DNA of 64,000 nt from Photobacterium halotolerans DSM 18316 (GCF_000425165.1 NZ_KE384319.1:620001-684000), one strand, 5' to 3'. Positions 54,877 through 63,868 are shown, numbered from the stretch's first letter. Numbers and translations are program-made. The notes: generated from the letters alone by a model not told the origin.

Positions 54877-56151
54877 ATGCCTCAAGCAAACAAAAAGCAT
54901 GTTAGTAAATACCAAGAATTCGATCACAAAAACTTTCCTGCAGGCACCAAAGGTGTGTGGGTAGACGAAAAAAGTGACGGTCTGTACAGCCTGATTAACG
55001 AGGAGATCTGCCTGCCTGCTGCCGTGATCCGCAAATCGGCTATCAACAATAACCTGAACTGGATGCAGCAGTTCGCCAATCATCATCAGGTGAAATTGTC
55101 GCCGCACGGTAAAACCACAATGACACCGGCGCTGTTTTCAGAGCAGCTGGAAGCCGGTGCCTGGGGAATCACTGTGGCCACTCCCGCGCAGGCCGAGACA
55201 GCGGCAGTGGCGGGCGCCAGACACATTCTGATGGCCAATCAGCTGGTCGGCAAAGCCAACATGGCACTGATTGCCCGGCTGATGCGCCAGCACGGCGCAC
55301 AATTCTATTGCTGTGTTGACTCCTGTGAAAACGCCGCTCAGCTGAGCCACTTCTTTTCAGAAGCGTCGCTCACGCTGAATGTGCTGATTGAATACGGTGT
55401 ACCTGGCGGGCGATGCGGGTGCCGTAATCACGAAGAAGTCGAGACACTGGCCGGCTTCATTCAGGCCGCCAAAGGCCTGACTTTGCACGGGCTGGAGGTT
55501 TACGAAGGTGTGATCCACGGTGCGGATGCTGAAGATAAGATCCGGTTATTTCTGCGCGATGCCGTAATGCTGGTCGAGCAACTGGCCGAGAAAAAACTGC
55601 TCACAGTCGACAGCCCGATTGTCACAGGGGCAGGCTCTGCCTGGTACGACATAGTGGCTGATGAGTTTTCATCCCATCCGCACTTAAATGCCATCATACG
55701 TCCGGGTTGCTATCTGATCCACGACACAGGTATTTATCAGGATGCTCAACAACAGGTGATGTCCCGGGCGAAACACAATCAGGGCTATGCCTGTGAACTG
55801 GGCGGCGATCTGGAGTCTGCCCTTGAACTGTGGGCCTATGTATTGTCTGTGCCTGAAGCCTGCAAAGCCGTGATCGGTATGGGGAAACGGGATGTGGCTT
55901 TTGATGCCGGGCTGCCTCTGGTTGAACGCGGATTCCGCGACGGCCAGCCGCTGAATGTGCAGGGACTGGAAGCCACCGCGATCATGGATCAGCATACCTT
56001 TGTCAATGTGCCGGCCGGTTGTGATCTCAAAGTCGGGGATATCCTGGTGTTCTCGACCTCACACCCCTGCCTGACCTTCGACAAATGGCGCTACATCTGT
56101 GTCGCCGATGATGCAGATACGGTGACGCATTTCGTGGATACCCGCTTCTGA
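54877..56151 (+). CDS. Fold-type III PLP ammonia-lyase / D-amino-acid deaminase
   Basis: A 424-residue member of the D-serine dehydratase / D-threonine aldolase-like family. The N-terminal TIM barrel carries the PLP Lys at about 79 in VKLSPHGKTTM; the C-terminal metal pair is His396-x-Cys398 in TSHPCLTFDKW, as in eukaryotic-type D-serine dehydratases. It should remove ammonia from a beta-hydroxy D-amino acid. Opposite the deacylase, RidA, KDG kinase and KDPG aldolase genes, the best fit is conversion of D-glucosaminate to 2-keto-3-deoxygluconate. ATG 54877 is preceded by AGGAG. Confidence 0.87.
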   Translation: MPQANKKHVSKYQEFDHKNFPAGTKGVWVDEKSDGLYSLINEEICLPAAVIRKSAINNNLNWMQQFANHHQVKLSPHGKTTMTPALFSEQLEAGAWGITVATPAQAETAAVAGARHILMANQLVGKANMALIARLMRQHGAQFYCCVDSCENAAQLSHFFSEASLTLNVLIEYGVPGGRCGCRNHEEVETLAGFIQAAKGLTLHGLEVYEGVIHGADAEDKIRLFLRDAVMLVEQLAEKKLLTVDSPIVTGAGSAWYDIVADEFSSHPHLNAIIRPGCYLIHDTGIYQDAQQQVMSRAKHNQGYACELGGDLESALELWAYVLSVPEACKAVIGMGKRDVAFDAGLPLVERGFRDGQPLNVQGLEATAIMDQHTFVNVPAGCDLKVGDILVFSTSHPCLTFDKWRYICVADDADTVTHFVDTRF

Positions 56152-56291
56152 TACCTGCTCCTTATGCCTGTCTCAGGTTATGACGCCGCAGCCATCCTCA
56201 GGGTGGCTGTTTTTACGTCACGCCTGCGCCGATGCCATGCCTGTGTCGATGCCATGTCTGTGTCGAGAATAGAAGACGCATCTGCAAGCAC

Positions 56292-57203
56292 TCAGCGACC
56301 TAATTTACCCACAATATAATCAGCAAACAGGCTCACTTTGGCCGGAATATGGCGCGTTGCCGGGTACAGCATCCACAAATCACCTGTGTAGGCGGTTTCA
56401 AATTCCCAATCCGGCAAGACCTGTATGATGCTGCCATTGGCGATGCCCGCTTCTGCCACAAACACCGGCAGACTGGCTATGCCTATGCCCTGCTCCGCCG
56501 CTTCGAGCCGCACACGGGAATGGTTGGCGCGGTAACGACCGGTCACAGGCACAGTCAGCCGGCTTTCGCCCTGCCTGAAGCGCCATTTTGAATCTGCATC
56601 GTTTTCGCCCAGCGAAATACAGCTGTGCTGCGTCAGCGCTTTGGGGTGGGTCGGCGTCCCTCTGCGACTGAGATAATCCGGTGACGCGCAAAGCACATGA
56701 TCGATCGGCATCAGGCTGCGCCCTATCAGTCCTTGCGGCGGCTGGCGGGTAATTCTGAACAGGATGTCTATCTCCTGCTCAATCAGATCCAGCGCCTGAT
56801 CATCCAGCACCAGGTGCACATCAATGTCCGGATACAAACTGAGAAACTCCGCCACATAAGGATGAATCAGCGAATGCGCAACGGCTTTGGGCGCGGCGAC
56901 TTTCACCACACCACGGGCTGAGCTGTCCTGGCTTTCGCAAAGTGCTAACACCTCTCTTGCGGTGTCATCCAGCTGCAGGCAACGCTCGTACACTGTCCGG
57001 CCGGTTTCACTCAACCGCAGTTTGCGCGTGGTACGCTGCAACAAGCACACCCCCAGTTGCTGCTCAAGCTGCTTGATGGCGCGACTGACCGCAGAAGGCG
57101 ACACACCCAATAACCTGGCAGATTCGGAAAAACTGCCGGTTTTCACCACAGACACAAAAATCGCCATGTCCTGCATTAAGCCAATGTGTTTATTACTGCT
57201 CAT
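56292..57203 (-). CDS. LysR-family regulator
   Basis: A 303-residue LysR protein: helix-turn-helix MAIFVSVVKTGSFSESARLLGVSPSAVSRAIKQLE and an effector domain with GVVKVAAPKAVAHSLIHPYVAEF, of the large group near AaeR/PgrR/DmlR. ATG 57203 (MSSNKHIGLMQDM) is chosen; the frame extends 48 codons upstream into the neighbouring promoter. It is divergent from the alaX gene (57317). The target is unknown. Confidence 0.87.
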   Translation of the reverse strand: MSSNKHIGLMQDMAIFVSVVKTGSFSESARLLGVSPSAVSRAIKQLEQQLGVCLLQRTTRKLRLSETGRTVYERCLQLDDTAREVLALCESQDSSARGVVKVAAPKAVAHSLIHPYVAEFLSLYPDIDVHLVLDDQALDLIEQEIDILFRITRQPPQGLIGRSLMPIDHVLCASPDYLSRRGTPTHPKALTQHSCISLGENDADSKWRFRQGESRLTVPVTGRYRANHSRVRLEAAEQGIGIASLPVFVAEAGIANGSIIQVLPDWEFETAYTGDLWMLYPATRHIPAKVSLFADYIVGKLGR

Positions 57204-57316
57204 GCCGCCTCTGATTAATGCACTCTGCGCAAAAGTTATTTGAATTGATGATGGATTATCATGTAGTGCAGCCACTATTACAATGGATAACAAACAAGCG
57301 GACAGGGAAGCACAAG

Positions 57317-57973
57317 ATGACAACACAAGCCTTATACCTGGATTCACATGCCCTTCACTGTGAAGCCGAGTTACTCGCCTGCTATCAGGAAGGCGAGCAT
57401 TGGATTGCCGTGCTGGACAAAACCGTCTTTCATCCGCAAGGCGGTGGCCAGCCCGGCGACACAGGCCGCATTACCACCCATTGCGGTGAACGGGCGCAGG
57501 TACTGCACACCAAAAAAGCGGGTGACATTATCCAGCATGTGATCAGCCAGCCGTTACCGACCGGCATAGTGACCATTGCTATGGATAAAGAACCCAGAAA
57601 TACCCACAGCATACTGCACAGTCTGGGTCATCTGATTGGCAATATCGGGCAGCAGAATGGCTGGCAACCCGAGAAAGCACACCACTGGCCTAACGAGTGC
57701 CGGGTCGAATTCTCGCCCCGTGATCATGTTGTCGAGCTGGACGAACACACTATATTACAGCACCTGACCCGACTGATTGCGGCCGATCTGCCCATGCGCT
57801 CGCACACAGAAGCAGATGGCACACGCTGGGTTGGCTTCGGTGATCTGGCGGCCTGGCCCTGCGGCGGCACCCATGTCGCGACCACCGGCGAGATCCCGGC
57901 CAATGTACAGGTTTCAACCAAACTGAAAAAAGGTAAGCTTCAGGTTCGCTATCAGATTGCTGATAGGGGCTGA
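57317..57973 (+). CDS. Alanyl-tRNA editing protein AlaX-like
   Basis: A 218-residue stand-alone editing domain that hydrolyses mischarged Ser- or Gly-tRNA(Ala). The beta-barrel segment FHPQGGGQPGDTG is followed by the zinc site: HSILHSLGHLIG (H-x3-H) and later WPCGGTHVATTGEI (C-x3-H). ATG 57317 starts MTTQALYLDS. The length matches short AlaX forms. Next is a LysE exporter 26 bases downstream, probably cotranscribed. Confidence 0.9.
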   Translation: MTTQALYLDSHALHCEAELLACYQEGEHWIAVLDKTVFHPQGGGQPGDTGRITTHCGERAQVLHTKKAGDIIQHVISQPLPTGIVTIAMDKEPRNTHSILHSLGHLIGNIGQQNGWQPEKAHHWPNECRVEFSPRDHVVELDEHTILQHLTRLIAADLPMRSHTEADGTRWVGFGDLAAWPCGGTHVATTGEIPANVQVSTKLKKGKLQVRYQIADRG

Positions 57974-57999
57974 GTCCAACAAGCATAAGGATATTGCTG

Positions 58000-58635
58000 A
58001 TGTTAAGTGAATACTGGCCTGAATTTATTTCTCTGGCGCTGATCCATTTTATGGCCGTTGTCGCCCCCGGCCCCGATTTTGTCATGACGGTCCGCCAGAG
58101 CCTCAGGTTTGGCCGCCGACACGGTATAATGACCGCCTTCGGCATCGGCGCGGGACTGTCGGTGCACGTGCTCTATACCTTGCTGGGCGTCAGCGCCATT
58201 ATGCACACCTCAGAGTGGCTATTGATCGCCGCCAAACTGCTGGGCGCCGCGTACCTTGTGTATCTCGGTGTGCAATTATGCCGCAGCAAACCGGCCGCCA
58301 GTGATGCCCCGGCAGTCGATGCAACACCGGAATCAGGCCATCAGACCCTGCGTCGCGCGTTTGGCACAGGTTTTCTGACCAATGCCACCAACCCGAAAGC
58401 CACGCTGTTTTTTCTGGCCATTATCACCAATGTGGTCAGCCTGGATACACCACTGACGATTCAGATGTTCTATGGTGTCTGGATGTGCATCGTTACCGCC
58501 TTGTGGTTTGTCCTGGTCAGCCTGCTGTTTTCCGCCGAAAAAGCCCGGCTGTGGTTTCACCGTCAGATGCACATCATTGAGCGTACTTTAGGCGTGGTCC
58601 TGATTGCCTTCGCGGCAAGACTGGCTTTCGTGTGA
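58000..58635 (+). CDS. LysE/RhtB-family amino-acid exporter
   Basis: A 211-residue, six-helix inner-membrane exporter. It starts ALIHFMAVVAPGPDFVMTVRQSLRFGRRHG, the family signature at residues about 14-43, and has NATNPKATLFFLAIITNVVS near 130. ATG 58000 follows AAGGATATTGCTG. Likely exports a neutral or basic amino acid; the exact substrate is unknown. Confidence 0.9.
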   Translation: MLSEYWPEFISLALIHFMAVVAPGPDFVMTVRQSLRFGRRHGIMTAFGIGAGLSVHVLYTLLGVSAIMHTSEWLLIAAKLLGAAYLVYLGVQLCRSKPAASDAPAVDATPESGHQTLRRAFGTGFLTNATNPKATLFFLAIITNVVSLDTPLTIQMFYGVWMCIVTALWFVLVSLLFSAEKARLWFHRQMHIIERTLGVVLIAFAARLAFV

Positions 58636-58862
58636 CAAGCGGCAGACAAACAATCCCTTCGTCTTTACAGCTTTGTCACCCCTGATTACATCCTCCGGGA
58701 TTACACTCGCGGTCAGAAGGTGTATCATTCGCCCCGAAATAACGACCAATCCGGGTAATATTCCGGTTGGTATTAGACGTGCAGTTCGTCCGTTACTGGC
58801 TGTCAGCCGGGAAGGCCAACAACAAGCATGCATACACCTTGGACTCATAAAAGAGGATTGAT

Positions 58863-59063
58863 ATGGCGTTTATTGATTTCGTCCAGGCAGGTCTGTTCAG
58901 TCTGGGCGTGCTGGCCGTTGCTCTGGCGGGAGGCTGCTTGTTCAGCATGCTGACCGTTCAAAAAGAAGAAGTAGATTGTATCGTTGAAAAGCGCGTCGAA
59001 TACGGCGTTTTTGGCGGGGCTTGTATTATTTTTGCCAGCCTGATTGGCTACGCCCTGTCGTAA
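58863..59063 (+). CDS. Small two-helix membrane protein
   Basis: A 66-residue protein with two hydrophobic segments (about 5-30 and 46-65) separated by a charged linker KEEVDCIVEKRVEYG. AGAGGATTGAT precedes the ATG and a hairpin follows. No family is recognised. The good ribosome site and clean hydropathy suggest a real gene. Confidence 0.65.
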   Translation: MAFIDFVQAGLFSLGVLAVALAGGCLFSMLTVQKEEVDCIVEKRVEYGVFGGACIIFASLIGYALS

Positions 59064-59090
59064 TCATCTGCAAACTGCGTGACAAGACAA

Positions 59091-59110
59091 CGGGCTACCT
59101 GCGTAGCCCG
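59091..59110. terminator. Hairpin after the small membrane protein gene
   Basis: The 8-bp stem CGGGCTAC / GTAGCCCG with loop CTGC lies between convergent genes. Plus-strand continuation is TGCTT, minus-strand TTGTCTTG, so it may act in either direction. Confidence 0.7.
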
Positions 59111-59134
59111 TGCTTAATGACTGAAAACGCCCCT

Positions 59135-59521
59135 TCATTCGCCTTGATACAACTCCAGCGGCAAACCATCCGGATCACTGAAAAACGTAAAGGCTTTTCC
59201 TGTCAGTTCGTCAATACGAACCGCTTCAGTCGCAATGCCCTGCTCATTGAGCCATAGTGCCGCGGCCTCTACCGATTCAACGGCAAACGCAAGGTGCCTG
59301 AGCCCCTGAGCTTCAGGATAACTTGGCCTCGGCGGGGCGTCGGGAAAAGAGAACAGCTCAATCTGACTGCCGTCCGGCAGGGCTAAGTCGAGCTTCCAGG
59401 ATTGCCGGGCTTCACGGTAATGTTCAGAGACAATATCCAGCCCGAGCAGATCGACATAAAACGCTTTCGATCTGGCATAATCGGAACAGATGATCGCCGT
59501 ATGGTGGATCCCTTTCAACAT
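59135..59521 (-). CDS. VOC-family (glyoxalase-like) protein, YaeR type
   Basis: A 128-residue single VOC domain. The metal-ligand pattern is His at GIHHTAIICSDY, Glu at IELFSFPD, His at LRHLAFAV and Glu at LPLELYQG, so the four-ligand site is complete. It closely resembles E. coli YaeR in length. The activity of that group is not firmly known. Its ATG shares a base with the stop of the MOSC gene, so the two are coupled. Confidence 0.88.
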   Translation of the reverse strand: MLKGIHHTAIICSDYARSKAFYVDLLGLDIVSEHYREARQSWKLDLALPDGSQIELFSFPDAPPRPSYPEAQGLRHLAFAVESVEAAALWLNEQGIATEAVRIDELTGKAFTFFSDPDGLPLELYQGE

Positions 59522-60210
59522 CAGCCCGCTCCGTTGAGGCGGAAATGCCAGTTTTCGAGCTCACCGGTATTCAGGCGTTTCTCAACCGTGTTGCGCCAGC
59601 TGACCGACAGCGCCTCACACTCTTGCAGCATGCGCAGCTTGTCCAGATTCATCGGGTCATTGAAATACCAATCCAGCACGCGTTTCACCGTGAACCTGTC
59701 TTCTCCTTGCTTGATCAGCACCAAAGGTTCATCGCTGCTGACATATCCCGGTGTAATCACCCGGTACAGCCAGCCGCAACGCCCTGTCTGCTGCATAACT
59801 TCAGAGAAGTCCGGCAGTTCCCAGCGTCGGCTGAGCTTAAAGCAAGGAGAACGGGGCTGGCTGATTTCTATCACCGCCTCGCCCCACTGGTAGCGATCAC
59901 CCAGCCGCACATTCTCTTCTGTCATTCCCTGGGTACTGATGTTCTCTCCCACCCCGGGTGTCGGCCAGTCACGGTCCGGGAACTGCTGCTGCCAGAACGC
60001 ATAATGTTCCAGCGGATACTGATGCAACGCCCTTTCTGTACCGCCATGAAATTTAGGCTCGGCGCATTCATCGCCATCCAGTCCGGTTACTGAGAGGTAC
60101 AGTTTGCCGCTGACCGCCTGCTTGGCCATTGCGGTTCTGATGCCGTATCTTTGCGCCACTTTACCGCTGTACAGGCCTGCCAGTGCTATGGCCGTATCGA
60201 GCTGAATCAA
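59521..60210 (-). CDS. MOSC-domain protein, YiiM-like
   Basis: A 229-residue MOSC (Mo-cofactor sulfurase C-terminal) protein. Typical segments are GLDGDECAEPKFHGGTERALHQYPLEHY, GVGENISTQGMTEENVRLGD and QPRSPCFKLSRRW, which holds the conserved Cys. YiiM uses Mo cofactor to reduce N-hydroxylated compounds, linking this locus to the Mo-cofactor genes at the window start. Overlaps the OsmC stop by 4 bases. Confidence 0.9.
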   Translation of the reverse strand: MIQLDTAIALAGLYSGKVAQRYGIRTAMAKQAVSGKLYLSVTGLDGDECAEPKFHGGTERALHQYPLEHYAFWQQQFPDRDWPTPGVGENISTQGMTEENVRLGDRYQWGEAVIEISQPRSPCFKLSRRWELPDFSEVMQQTGRCGWLYRVITPGYVSSDEPLVLIKQGEDRFTVKRVLDWYFNDPMNLDKLRMLQECEALSVSWRNTVEKRLNTGELENWHFRLNGAG

Positions 60211-60659
60211 TGACTGAACTCCTTTCCATTCAGCCGGACTGTGGTATTCAGGCTGTTGGCAATAAAACAGTTGTCGTGCGCTTTGTGATGCATTTTTTCC
60301 AGCACTTCAGGTGATACCTCTACACCGTCGACAAAAGTGATGACAGGGTTGAGATCGATAGCGGCCACTTTGGTTTTTCCGGCGTCGTTCTTACCCAGTT
60401 CAGCCGTGACATTGTCCTGATAGCTGGCAACCGGCAATCGTTTGAGGTGAGCAATGGCCAGGAAAGTCAGCATGTGGCAGGAAGACAGAGCCGCCATCAG
60501 GCCTTCTTCCGGGTTGACTTTATCGGCACTGCCTTTGAAATCCGGCGCTGACGAAGCATTGAGAGATTGCCCGCTGCCAAACTGGATCTGATGATCCCGG
60601 CTGAATTCTTCACCCGGCTGACTGTTACCCTGCCAGGCGACTTTGACGTTAAAACTCAT
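60207..60659 (-). CDS. OsmC-family protein
   Basis: A 150-residue OsmC/Ohr-fold protein: NPEEGLMAALSSCHMLTFLAIAHLKRLPV carries the first reactive Cys, and HDNCFIANSLNTTV the second. Such proteins are thiol peroxidases or detoxify electrophiles. First of three overlapping minus-strand genes (OsmC, MOSC, VOC). A GGAGG site precedes the ATG. Confidence 0.88.
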   Translation of the reverse strand: MSFNVKVAWQGNSQPGEEFSRDHQIQFGSGQSLNASSAPDFKGSADKVNPEEGLMAALSSCHMLTFLAIAHLKRLPVASYQDNVTAELGKNDAGKTKVAAIDLNPVITFVDGVEVSPEVLEKMHHKAHDNCFIANSLNTTVRLNGKEFSH

Positions 60660-60690
60660 ACCGACCTCCTACTGAATGGTTAATCAATAA

Positions 60691-60715
60691 AGAAAAGGCT
60701 CCCAACGGGAGCCTT
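60691..60715 (-). terminator. Terminator after the glutaredoxin gene
   Basis: The 9-bp stem AAGGCTCCC / GGGAGCCTT with a 3-base loop is followed by TTTTCTTT on the minus strand, 6 bases after the glutaredoxin stop. Confidence 0.88.
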
Positions 60716-60720
60716 GCTTA

Positions 60721-61020
60721 TCACAATTCGAAATCACCAAGCGCATCGGCTTCAACCTGCCGCTCTAAAAAAGCGACCAGATCATCGTGACCCCCGATAT
60801 ATTTACCGTCCAGGATGATTTGCGGCACAGTGCGTACTGTGGTATTTGCCACTTGCTCGATAAATGCAACCATCTCGGTTTTTTCTAACTGCTGACCCAG
60901 TACCAGCGTTGTATAGTCAGTACCGCGATCATCCAGGATAGCTTTTGCTCTCACACAGTAAGGGCAGTTTGGTTGGGTAATGACCAGGTTCTGAAACTGG
61001 TGTAATTCTTCAATAGTCAT
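60721..61020 (-). CDS. Glutaredoxin
   Basis: A 99-residue dithiol glutaredoxin with the CPYC active site at about 17-20, the GSH-binding TVRTVPQIILDGKYIGGHDDL stretch and normal length. ATG 61020 (MTIEELHQFQN) is chosen; the frame extends 16 codons upstream without a ribosome site. Reduces protein or GSH mixed disulfides in the cytosol. Confidence 0.9.
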   Translation of the reverse strand: MTIEELHQFQNLVITQPNCPYCVRAKAILDDRGTDYTTLVLGQQLEKTEMVAFIEQVANTTVRTVPQIILDGKYIGGHDDLVAFLERQVEADALGDFEL

Positions 61021-61119
61021 ACGGGACGTTCTCTGTTTGGTACCGGGAAAAACGGTAAGATAATGCAAAGCGGCACAGGAGTAAAATCTCAGTGCCCGGC
61101 TTGCTGGTTTTATCCGCTT

Positions 61120-62244
61120 TCAGGCACGAATTTGGATTGGGATCCTTCTGCGACCAAAGCTGCCCTGGTAAGCCGTAAACCGTCCTGCCAGATGAAAACC
61201 GCAATGTTTACAGCAGCCGTTCTCCGTCAGGGAGTAATCGCCCAGTGCATACCAGTTGCGTGAAATCACCCGCTGTCCACAACCCGGGCAATAAGTGCTG
61301 TCGCCAGCCTGATCGAACATATTACCGACATAGACATAATGCAGACCGGCCTCCAGCGCAATCCGTCTGGCCTGCAGGACAGTGGCAGGCGGTGTCGGCG
61401 GCGTATCCATCATTTTAAAATCAGGATGGAAGGCACTGAAGTGTAAAGGCACATCCGGGCCAAGGTTGTCCATCAGCCAGCGGGACATTGCTGCGATTTC
61501 GGCCGGGCTGTCATTCTCACCCGGGATCAGCAAAGTGGTGATTTCAAACCACACACAGGTTTCGTGGCGAAGGTATAACAGCGTATCGAGCACAGGGGCC
61601 AGATGGCCGCTGCAGATTTTATGATAAAAGTGCTCAGTGAAGGCTTTCAGATCGATATTCGCAGCATCCATCTGGCGGTAGAACGCCTGCCGGGGCGCAT
61701 CGCAAATATAGCCCGCACTCACCGCCACGCTGTGGATACCATGAGCATGGCAGGCTTGCGCACAATCCATGGCGTACTCCATGAAAATGACCGGATCGTT
61801 GTAAGTGAAGGCAATAGAATCACAGCCGTACGCCTTGGCCGCCCGGGCAATCTGCTCCGGCATGGCCGTTGCGCCTAAGGTATCGATTTCACGCGATTTG
61901 CTGATGCTCCAGTTCTGACAAAATTTACAGCCCAGGTTGCAGCCCGCCGTACCGAATGACAACACTGAGCTGCCGGGATAGAAATGATTCAGCGGTTTTT
62001 TCTCAATAGGATCAATACAAAAACCGCTCGAACGCCCATAGCTGGTCAGCACTATCTGGCCATGCTCCGCCATGCGTACAAAGCAGGCGCCGCGCTTACC
62101 CTCGCGCAACCGGCAGTGCCGCGGGCAAACGTCACACACCACCCGGCCGTCGTCCAGCTGGTGCCAGAACTCGGTAGGCCAGCTTTCAGCTGAGCCGTTT
62201 CCTTTTGCAATCTGCACTGTCGGTGCCGGGGTTCGTTGTGCCAT
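61120..62244 (-). CDS. amrS: AmmeMemoRadiSam system radical SAM enzyme
   Basis: A 374-residue radical SAM protein. N-terminal cysteine cluster VCDVCPRHCRLREGKRGACF, then the SAM-cluster motif CNLGCKFC (C-x3-C-x2-C, about 100-107), and two C-terminal zinc-ribbon-like pairs (YCPGCG and CCKHCG). It belongs to the pyruvate-formate-lyase-activating-like group that co-occurs with AMMECR1 and MEMO proteins. The name amrS is the label used in databases. Divergent from the other two members, 62414-63785. Confidence 0.92.
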   Translation of the reverse strand: MAQRTPAPTVQIAKGNGSAESWPTEFWHQLDDGRVVCDVCPRHCRLREGKRGACFVRMAEHGQIVLTSYGRSSGFCIDPIEKKPLNHFYPGSSVLSFGTAGCNLGCKFCQNWSISKSREIDTLGATAMPEQIARAAKAYGCDSIAFTYNDPVIFMEYAMDCAQACHAHGIHSVAVSAGYICDAPRQAFYRQMDAANIDLKAFTEHFYHKICSGHLAPVLDTLLYLRHETCVWFEITTLLIPGENDSPAEIAAMSRWLMDNLGPDVPLHFSAFHPDFKMMDTPPTPPATVLQARRIALEAGLHYVYVGNMFDQAGDSTYCPGCGQRVISRNWYALGDYSLTENGCCKHCGFHLAGRFTAYQGSFGRRRIPIQIRA

Positions 62245-62413
62245 GGCGGTGATTTCTGTCCGGTTGGGTTGCTGGCAATGGTTCCGGTCGCTGTTCTGGT
62301 AACAGCCCGGTCATTATTCCTTCCTATACTTAACTATAGTTGGTGGCGCTCTGTTCTTGCCTGCAAGCGGTGCGTTACCTTGTTGCAGTAATAACGAAGA
62401 CAAAGGCCAGACA

Positions 62414-63217
62414 ATGACCATTCGCGCTCCCGCCGTGGCTGGACGGTTTTATCAGGCTTCACCGCTCGGGCTGAGAAAACAGATTCAGCAATGGTTTGCT
62501 GAACCCTGTGACGCTGAGCTGATGCCAAGGGCGCTGATCGTGCCGCACGCGGGATATATGTTCTCCGGCGAAGTAGCTGCCAAGGCTTTTCGCTGGCTGA
62601 AAAAAGCGCACAGTCAGTATCGCAAAGTGATTTTGATTGGACCCAGCCATCATTATGTGTTTGACGGTTGCGCCCTGCCTGCTGACCAGTATTTCGCCAC
62701 ACCGTTAGGTGACGTCAAAATCGACTTACAAGGTGTTGAAAAGCTGTCGCATTTGAATGATATTGAGTTATCAGATCATATACACGAGCTGGAGCATTGC
62801 CTGGAAGTACAGTTACCTTTCCTGCAAAGCTGCCTTTCTGCGTTTACCCTGCTGCCTGTTCTGACCAGCCGCATTGCACCATCCCGGCTGGCAGAGATTA
62901 TCGATCCCCTGTGGCAGGACGATACCCTGCTGGTGATCAGCAGTGATCTGAGCCATTACCACCCCTATGCAGATGCACAGGATATCGATCACCGTACACT
63001 GACAGTGATCGAAACGTTCGACCCCAGTCTGACACCGCAGCAAGCCTGCGGATCAACCGGGATCAACACCTTGTTATTACTGGCGAAGCAAAGAGGCTAT
63101 TTCTTAACACAAATAGAATACAAAAATTCCGGCGACACAGAAGCCGGAGATAAGGAGAGAGTCGTTGGATATGTCAGTTACCTCGTGTCCGCCACCACCC
63201 AAACCGGCCCTGAATAA
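62414..63217 (+). CDS. amrB: AmmeMemoRadiSam system protein B (MEMO family)
   Basis: A 267-residue MEMO1-like protein related in fold to extradiol dioxygenases. Conserved segments: RAPAVAGRFYQASP, LIVPHAGYMFSGEVAAKAF, LIGPSHHYVFDGCALP, HSLEVQLPF-like HCLEVQLPFLQ, ISSDLSHYHPY and ACGSTGINTLL, giving the His/His/Cys metal pocket. ATG 62414 is chosen over an upstream in-frame ATG. Its end overlaps the AMMECR1 gene by 47 bases. Confidence 0.93.
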   Translation: MTIRAPAVAGRFYQASPLGLRKQIQQWFAEPCDAELMPRALIVPHAGYMFSGEVAAKAFRWLKKAHSQYRKVILIGPSHHYVFDGCALPADQYFATPLGDVKIDLQGVEKLSHLNDIELSDHIHELEHCLEVQLPFLQSCLSAFTLLPVLTSRIAPSRLAEIIDPLWQDDTLLVISSDLSHYHPYADAQDIDHRTLTVIETFDPSLTPQQACGSTGINTLLLLAKQRGYFLTQIEYKNSGDTEAGDKERVVGYVSYLVSATTQTGPE

Positions 63218-63785
63218 AGGGGAAATGACCCAACTGCTGGATATTGCCAGAGAGGCCATTCGCAGCCATTTCTCTGAAGCACTGCCGCGACCACCACAAC
63301 TGGATCTATACAACCGTAAGTTGCTCGCCAACGGCGCATGTTTTGTGACTCTGGAAGTTGACGGCGAACTGCAGGGCTGCCTGGGAACAGTGACCGCCAA
63401 TGAGCCTCTGGTACTTGAAGTGCACAATAAAGCCAGAGACAGCGCCTATCAGGACAGACGCTTCATGCCGCTGACCGAAGAGCAGCTCAGCAGCCTGACC
63501 ATAGAGGTGTCTGTGCTTTCTGATCCTAAACTGTTGCAGGTCGATTCCGAAGAAGCGCTTCTCGCCTATCTTGAAGAGCACAAAGTGGGAGTGATTCTGA
63601 CCGAGCACCATTCGCAGGCGGTCTTTTTACCTCAGGTTTGGGATAAACTGACCTCACCGGCTGCCTTTATCAAAGCGCTGAAGCAAAAAGCCGGCTGGCC
63701 GATCAATCACTGGTCACCCAATGTCAGAGTGAAAACCTTCACCACGACGCAAATCAAAGGGAAGTATTTTTCCCAGTTTGTATAA
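63171..63785 (+). CDS. amrA: AmmeMemoRadiSam system protein A (AMMECR1 family)
   Basis: A 204-residue AMMECR1-domain protein with the hallmark LQGCLGTVTANEPLVLEVHNKARDSAYQDRRF and the later LTIEVSVLSDP and GVILTEHHSQAVFLPQVW. ATG 63171 is preferred over TTG 63165; AAGGAGA lies 13 bases upstream. It overlaps the MEMO gene and is surely cotranscribed. Confidence 0.92.
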   Translation: MSVTSCPPPPKPALNKGEMTQLLDIAREAIRSHFSEALPRPPQLDLYNRKLLANGACFVTLEVDGELQGCLGTVTANEPLVLEVHNKARDSAYQDRRFMPLTEEQLSSLTIEVSVLSDPKLLQVDSEEALLAYLEEHKVGVILTEHHSQAVFLPQVWDKLTSPAAFIKALKQKAGWPINHWSPNVRVKTFTTTQIKGKYFSQFV

Positions 63786-63810
63786 GCAGCTATTGCCAAA
63801 CGAATACCGC

Positions 63811-63840
63811 ACCCGATGCTGACACATGCCGGCATCGGGT
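63811..63840. terminator. Hairpin between convergent amrA and barrel genes
   Basis: The 9-bp stem ACCCGATGC / GCATCGGGT with a 12-base loop is followed by TTTA on the plus strand. A bidirectional terminator is likely. Confidence 0.7.
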
Positions 63841-63868
63841 TTACCTGGCTATGATTTCCGGCTACGGG

